From: an uncultured Lachnospiraceae bacterium
GTDB taxonomy: Bacteria; Bacillota; Clostridia; Lachnospirales; Lachnospiraceae
Assembly: GCA_934370915.1 (NCBI GenBank)
Contig: CAKRNI010000088.1
Coordinates: 1-9,809, forward strand
DNA length: 9,809 nt
Direction of reading: 5' to 3'
Shown: positions 7,009-9,809 of the stretch, piece after piece
Numbering within the stretch: position 1 is the first letter of the stretch
Layout of the letters: each line of letters begins with the position of its first letter
Program-made: the position numbers and the translations under genes
The notes under the pieces: model-generated
Seen by the model: the letters and a program-made list of their open reading frames with translations, nothing else
Told to the model about the DNA's origin: nothing
The model's database searches: none

Positions 7009-7015
7009 CCTCCTC
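7009..7015 (-). promoter_or_regulatory. Ribosome binding site GAGGAGG of glnN
   Basis: Minus-strand GAGGAGG six bases before the ATG at 7002. It decides the start against the in-frame TTG at 7017. Confidence 0.85.
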
Positions 7016-7059
7016 AATTCTGTATAATCTGCCCGTTATGGCATGGGGTGAAATCGTAC

Positions 7060-7087
7060 TTTAAAAAATATGAGAATTACCTGTAAA
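7060..7087 (-). promoter_or_regulatory. Weak candidate promoter of glnN
   Basis: On the minus strand TTTACA (7082-7087) is followed by 16 bases and TTTAAA (7060-7065). The -35 matches well and the -10 is mediocre. It is the best pair found in the 147 bases between the fba terminator and glnN; a TTATAC nearer the gene would leave almost no leader and lacks a -35. Confidence 0.3.
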
Positions 7088-7088
7088 T

Positions 7089-7134
7089 ATTCAGCCTGTT
7101 CCAATCATGGTCTGCCAGGGTATTTCGGCTGAAT
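7089..7134. repeat. 8-bp inverted repeat upstream of glnN (operator or RNA stem candidate)
   Basis: ATTCAGCC (7089-7096) and GGCTGAAT (7127-7134) are perfect inverted arms with a 30-base interior. They sit next to the candidate -35 box of glnN. They could be a nitrogen-regulator site, or a stem in a longer leader if transcription starts further upstream. Confidence 0.4.
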
Positions 7135-7149
7135 TCCAATTTTAGCTTG

Positions 7150-7186
7150 AAAAAATGTTCTCCCTGATACGAGGGAGAACATTTTT
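7150..7186 (-). terminator. Intrinsic terminator of fba
   Basis: A perfect 15-bp stem (AAAAATGTTCTCCCT at 7151-7165 with its complement at 7172-7186) surrounds a six-base loop. It starts 29 bases past the fba stop and has a T run on the minus strand; the A/T flanks make it potentially bidirectional. A smaller hairpin (TAAGCC/GGCTTA, 7202-7217) overlaps the fba stop codon. Confidence 0.9.
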
Positions 7187-7214
7187 AACTGCATGATAAT
7201 ATAAGCCAAACGGC

Positions 7215-8081
7215 TTAGTCGGCTTTGCCGACGGAACCGAATAACTCCATTTTTGTCTTTACTGTTGCTTTGATTGCTTCTGTACCCGGAGCAAGAAGCT
7301 TTCTCGGGTCGAATCCCTTTCCTTCAAGGTCTTTTCCTGCTTCGATGTATTTTCTCGTAGCGTCCGCGAACGCGAGCTGGCACTCGGTGTTAACGTTAAT
7401 CTTTGCTACGCCGAGGGAGATTGCTTTCTTGATCATATCTTCCGGAATACCGGTACCGCCGTGAAGAACGAGCGGCATATCGCCAACCTTTTCTTTTACG
7501 GCTGCAAGGGTCTCAAAGCTTAAGCCCTTCCAGTTTGCCGGATATTTTCCGTGGATGTTGCCGATACCTGCTGCTAACATATCAACACCGAGGTCAGCGA
7601 TCATCTTACACTCGTTCGGGTCTGCGCACTCGCCCATACCGATCACGCCGTCTTCCTCGCCGCCGATTGCTCCAACCTCTGCCTCGAGGGACATTCCCTT
7701 TTCACGGCAGATACGGATCAGTTCTTTTGTCTTCTCAACGTTCTCTTCGATCGGATAATGAGAACCGTCGAACATGATGGAGGAGAATCCGGCATCGATG
7801 CACTTTAAGCATCCCTCGTAGGTACCATGGTCTAAGTGAAGAGCTACCGGAACAGTGATCTTCATCTCTTCCAGCATACCGTTTACCATACCTACTACGG
7901 TCTTAAAGCCTGTCATGTATTTTCCTGCACCCTCTGAAACACCCAGAATAACCGGGGATCTCAGTTCTTCAGCCGTCTGCAGGATCGCTTTTGTCCACTC
8001 AAGGTTGTTGATGTTGAAATGTCCTACTGCGTACTTGCCATCTCTTGCTTTCTCAAGCATTTCTTTCGCTGTTACTAACAT
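7215..8081 (-). CDS. fba: Class II fructose-bisphosphate aldolase
   Basis: Zinc-dependent cytoplasmic aldolase of glycolysis and gluconeogenesis, interconverting fructose 1,6-bisphosphate with dihydroxyacetone phosphate and glyceraldehyde 3-phosphate. The 288-residue protein shows AVGHFNINNLEW near the N-terminus, LHLDHG (D84 catalytic, H85 zinc), LEAEVGAIGG (132-141), NIHGKY (H177 zinc), LHGGTG (H207 zinc) and INVNT (228-232). Length and motifs fit the short class IIA/B FbaA type. A tagatose-bisphosphate aldolase (GatY/KbaY) is a close alternative, but no galactitol or tagatose genes are in view. The start at 8081 is chosen because GGAGG lies five bases before it; the ATG at 8093 overlaps that site. 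A promoter overlapping the end of thrC and a structured leader of about 145 nt precede it, and a strong terminator follows. Confidence 0.93.
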   Translation of the reverse strand: MLVTAKEMLEKARDGKYAVGHFNINNLEWTKAILQTAEELRSPVILGVSEGAGKYMTGFKTVVGMVNGMLEEMKITVPVALHLDHGTYEGCLKCIDAGFSSIMFDGSHYPIEENVEKTKELIRICREKGMSLEAEVGAIGGEEDGVIGMGECADPNECKMIADLGVDMLAAGIGNIHGKYPANWKGLSFETLAAVKEKVGDMPLVLHGGTGIPEDMIKKAISLGVAKINVNTECQLAFADATRKYIEAGKDLEGKGFDPRKLLAPGTEAIKATVKTKMELFGSVGKAD

Positions 8082-8086
8082 ATAGG

Positions 8087-8091
8087 CCTCC
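8087..8091 (-). promoter_or_regulatory. Ribosome binding site GGAGG of fba
   Basis: GGAGG on the minus strand is five bases before the ATG at 8081 and overlaps the G of an upstream ATG (8093). It therefore supports the shorter protein, beginning MLVTAKEM. Confidence 0.8.
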
Positions 8092-8108
8092 ATTGAATCG
8101 TTTATTTC

Positions 8109-8199
8109 GACAGAACAGCCTGTCCGCGGATCTGCCGTCTGTTTCCATTATTATGCGGAACAGACTCAATCTATGCTGACCGGTCAGCCATATCAGCAT
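8109..8199 (-). other. Structured leader of fba: three consecutive hairpin elements
   Basis: Within the predicted leader the minus strand can form three structures. The first is a 14-bp perfect palindrome GCTGACCGGTCAGC (8175-8188), in which ATGCTGA (8173-8179) can instead pair with TCAGCAT (8193-8199). The second is GTCTGTTCC with GGAAACAGAC (8137-8146 and 8157-8165, one bulged base). The third is GACAG/CTGTC (8109-8113 and 8120-8124). No T run follows, so they are not terminators. They may be a regulatory RNA or an operator plus stabilising stems. I do not recognise a known riboswitch class. Confidence 0.5.
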
Positions 8200-8233
8200 T
8201 TATTACGGCGGCGACTGTCGTCATGCTGTTTTC

Positions 8234-8262
8234 ATTATAACCGATTTGCCCTACTTTGAAAA
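8234..8262 (-). promoter_or_regulatory. Probable fba promoter overlapping the 3' end of thrC
   Basis: Minus-strand TTTTCA (8257-8262) is followed by 17 bases and a perfect TATAAT (8234-8239). The -35 box lies within the last codons of thrC. Initiation near 8227 gives a leader of about 145 nt. No terminator separates thrC from fba, so readthrough from thrC is also possible. Confidence 0.6.
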
Positions 8263-9741
8263 GGTTTGTTTGACAGTTTCTTCCATTTCCTCCGGGCGGC
8301 ACTGGCGGTTGTGGAGGATCTTCGCGTCGCGGATCTCCTCGATGGCCTGCGGGATCTTCACGCCGGAAATGCGTTCCATTTCGTCGATCAGGGCGAACTC
8401 ATCGGCATCTTCTTTCTTTCCGAGAACTGCCTCCATAACACTTCTGGAGAACTTGTACGGGCTTGCTGTGGACGCGATCACAGTCTTTGTCGTGTCACCG
8501 GTCTTTTTCTTATACTGCTCGTAAACGGCTGCGGCAACGCCTGTATGGGTGTCAATCAGGTATCCGGTATCGTCGAATACTTTCCGGATCTCCTTCGCAT
8601 TCTCTTCCATATCTGCGTAGCCTGCGGCGAAGTCCTTCATGAATTCCTTCATGTCCTTGGTGATCTCGTATTTTCCGTTTGCAAAGAGCTGCTCCATCAT
8701 CGCCTTTGTCTTTGCGGCATCTCTTCCGCAGCTTAAGTAGAGCAGGCGCTCTAAGTTGCTGGAGACGAGGATATCCATAGACGGGGATGTGGTCAGGATA
8801 AACTCACGGTTCTTGTCGTATGTGCCTGTCCGGAAGAAGTCATACAGGACCTTATTGTCGTTGGACGCGCAGATCAGCTTGCCGAACGGAACGCCCATCT
8901 GTTTTGCGAAGTATGCCGCCAGAATATTTCCGAAGTTTCCGGTCGGAACTACGACGTTGACCTTCTCGCCTTTTTCGATCTCACCGTTCGCGAGAAGCTT
9001 CGCGTAGGCGTATACGTAGTAAACGACCTGCGGAACAAGGCGGCCGATATTGATGGAGTTCGCGGAGGAAAGCTGGAATCCCATACGATCCAGTTCTTTC
9101 GCGAATTCTTTATCACCGAAGATCTTCTTTACACCTGTCTGGGCATCATCAAAGTTTCCTTCGATTCCGACTACAAATGTGTTTGCGCCCTTCTGGGTCA
9201 GCATCTGAAGCTCCTGAACACGGCTGACACCGTTCTTCGGATAGAAGACGATGATCCTTGTTCCCGGAACGTCAGCGAATCCGGCCATGGCTGCCTTTCC
9301 GGTATCTCCGGATGTGGCGGTCAGGATCACGATCTCATTTTTTGCGTGGTTCTTCTTTGCAGCCGTTGTCATAAGGTATGGCAGAATGGAAAGTGCCATA
9401 TCCTTGAAAGCGATCGTCTTCCCGTGGAACAGCTCCAGAAAGTACATACCGTCCGCCTTTGCGAGCGGTGCAATCTCCTCTGTGTCGAATTTCTCATCGT
9501 ATGCGTGGGAAATACAGTATTTCAGCTCTTCTTCCGTGTAATCGGTCAGGAACTGTTTCATAACTGCGTATGCCGTCTCCTGATATGTCATTCCGGCAAG
9601 CTCGTCCATCGTCACGTCCAGTGTCGGGATGCGCTCCGGAACATAGAGTCCACCATCATTTGCAAGTCCTTTTAAAACCGCCTGGGATGCTGTCACACCA
9701 GTCTCCCCGCCGCGGGTACTTCCATATAATAATTCTGCCAT
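8251..9741 (-). CDS. thrC: Threonine synthase
   Basis: Pyridoxal-phosphate enzyme of the cytoplasm converting O-phospho-L-homoserine to L-threonine, the last step of threonine synthesis. The 496-residue length matches the longer bacterial/fungal class rather than the ~350-residue Bacillus class. Visible features are the N-terminal YGSTRGG (6-12), the PLP-binding lysine in GKTIAFKDMAL (K113), SGDTGKAA (144-151) and the phosphate-binding loop PTGNFGN (266-272). The ATG at 9741 has GGAAGG six bases upstream. An extended -10 element lies about 50 bases upstream at the window edge. No terminator follows the stop, and the promoter of fba overlaps its end. No other threonine-pathway gene is visible in this window. 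Confidence 0.95.
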   Translation of the reverse strand: MAELLYGSTRGGETGVTASQAVLKGLANDGGLYVPERIPTLDVTMDELAGMTYQETAYAVMKQFLTDYTEEELKYCISHAYDEKFDTEEIAPLAKADGMYFLELFHGKTIAFKDMALSILPYLMTTAAKKNHAKNEIVILTATSGDTGKAAMAGFADVPGTRIIVFYPKNGVSRVQELQMLTQKGANTFVVGIEGNFDDAQTGVKKIFGDKEFAKELDRMGFQLSSANSINIGRLVPQVVYYVYAYAKLLANGEIEKGEKVNVVVPTGNFGNILAAYFAKQMGVPFGKLICASNDNKVLYDFFRTGTYDKNREFILTTSPSMDILVSSNLERLLYLSCGRDAAKTKAMMEQLFANGKYEITKDMKEFMKDFAAGYADMEENAKEIRKVFDDTGYLIDTHTGVAAAVYEQYKKKTGDTTKTVIASTASPYKFSRSVMEAVLGKKEDADEFALIDEMERISGVKIPQAIEEIRDAKILHNRQCRPEEMEETVKQTFSK

Positions 9742-9791
9742 CGTTTTCCTTCCTCTCTCTTTAAACAGGTACAGTGGTAAACTTTAGGGCA

Positions 9792-9800
9792 AGTGTAGCA
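9792..9800 (-). promoter_or_regulatory. Extended -10 element of the probable thrC promoter (the -35 is off the window)
   Basis: Minus-strand TGC-TACACT preceded by TTTA resembles the element at 2522-2530. The -35 hexamer at standard spacing would fall just beyond base 9809. Initiation near 9785 leaves a leader of about 45 nt, too short for a T-box riboswitch. Confidence 0.5.
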
Positions 9801-9809
9801 TAAATTTTG

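Noticed and set aside
7002..7017. Upstream TTG start for glnN giving five extra residues
   Set aside because: The extra codons are the ribosome binding site itself (GAGGAGG), which is correctly spaced for the ATG at 7002.
9742..9809. T-box riboswitch upstream of threonine synthase
   Set aside because: The leader between the extended -10 element and the start is only about 45 nt and no T-box or terminator stem is visible.

Overview
The window looks like a chromosomal segment of an anaerobic Firmicute, most likely a Lachnospiraceae-type Clostridia. This is inferred from strong GGAGG ribosome binding sites, extended -10 promoters of the form TGC-TAyACT, a type III glutamine synthetase, a class II fructose-bisphosphate aldolase, and a secreted GH25 lysozyme with many choline-binding-type repeats. 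Coding DNA has intermediate GC, while the first ~500 bases are strongly AT-rich. No tRNA, rRNA, CRISPR array, insertion sequence or phage gene was recognised.

Left half (+ strand). Bases 1-539 are a long AT-rich control region. It has a probable leftward promoter at its left end and a good rightward promoter at 397-424 bracketed by GAAC/GTTC inverted repeats. The rightward promoter drives a three-domain protein: a small helix-turn-helix, a LicC-like CTP:phosphocholine cytidylyltransferase and a LicA-like choline kinase (540-2393). A 242-base gap then holds a promoter-like element and a very strong hairpin. It is followed by a 721-residue secreted lysozyme (2636-4801) with a signal peptide, a GH25 catalytic domain, about 14-15 cell-wall/choline-binding repeats and a Ser/Gly/Thr-rich tail carrying a recurring YQTGGP motif. 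A bidirectional terminator closes this half.

Right half (- strand). Three housekeeping genes read leftward: thrC (threonine synthase), fba (class II aldolase) and glnN (type III glutamine synthetase). fba starts from a probable promoter overlapping the end of thrC and has a structured leader of about 145 nt. A 15-bp terminator separates fba from glnN.

How the parts may work together. The fusion protein would make CDP-choline from choline. If that phosphocholine is placed on a surface polymer (the LicD-type transferase is not in this window), the neighbouring lysozyme has the repeats expected to dock on it. The two genes may therefore supply both the cell-surface ligand and its binding protein. 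The functional link is inference from domain content and adjacency. The thrC-fba-glnN block is ordinary central metabolism and shows no obvious relation to the left half.
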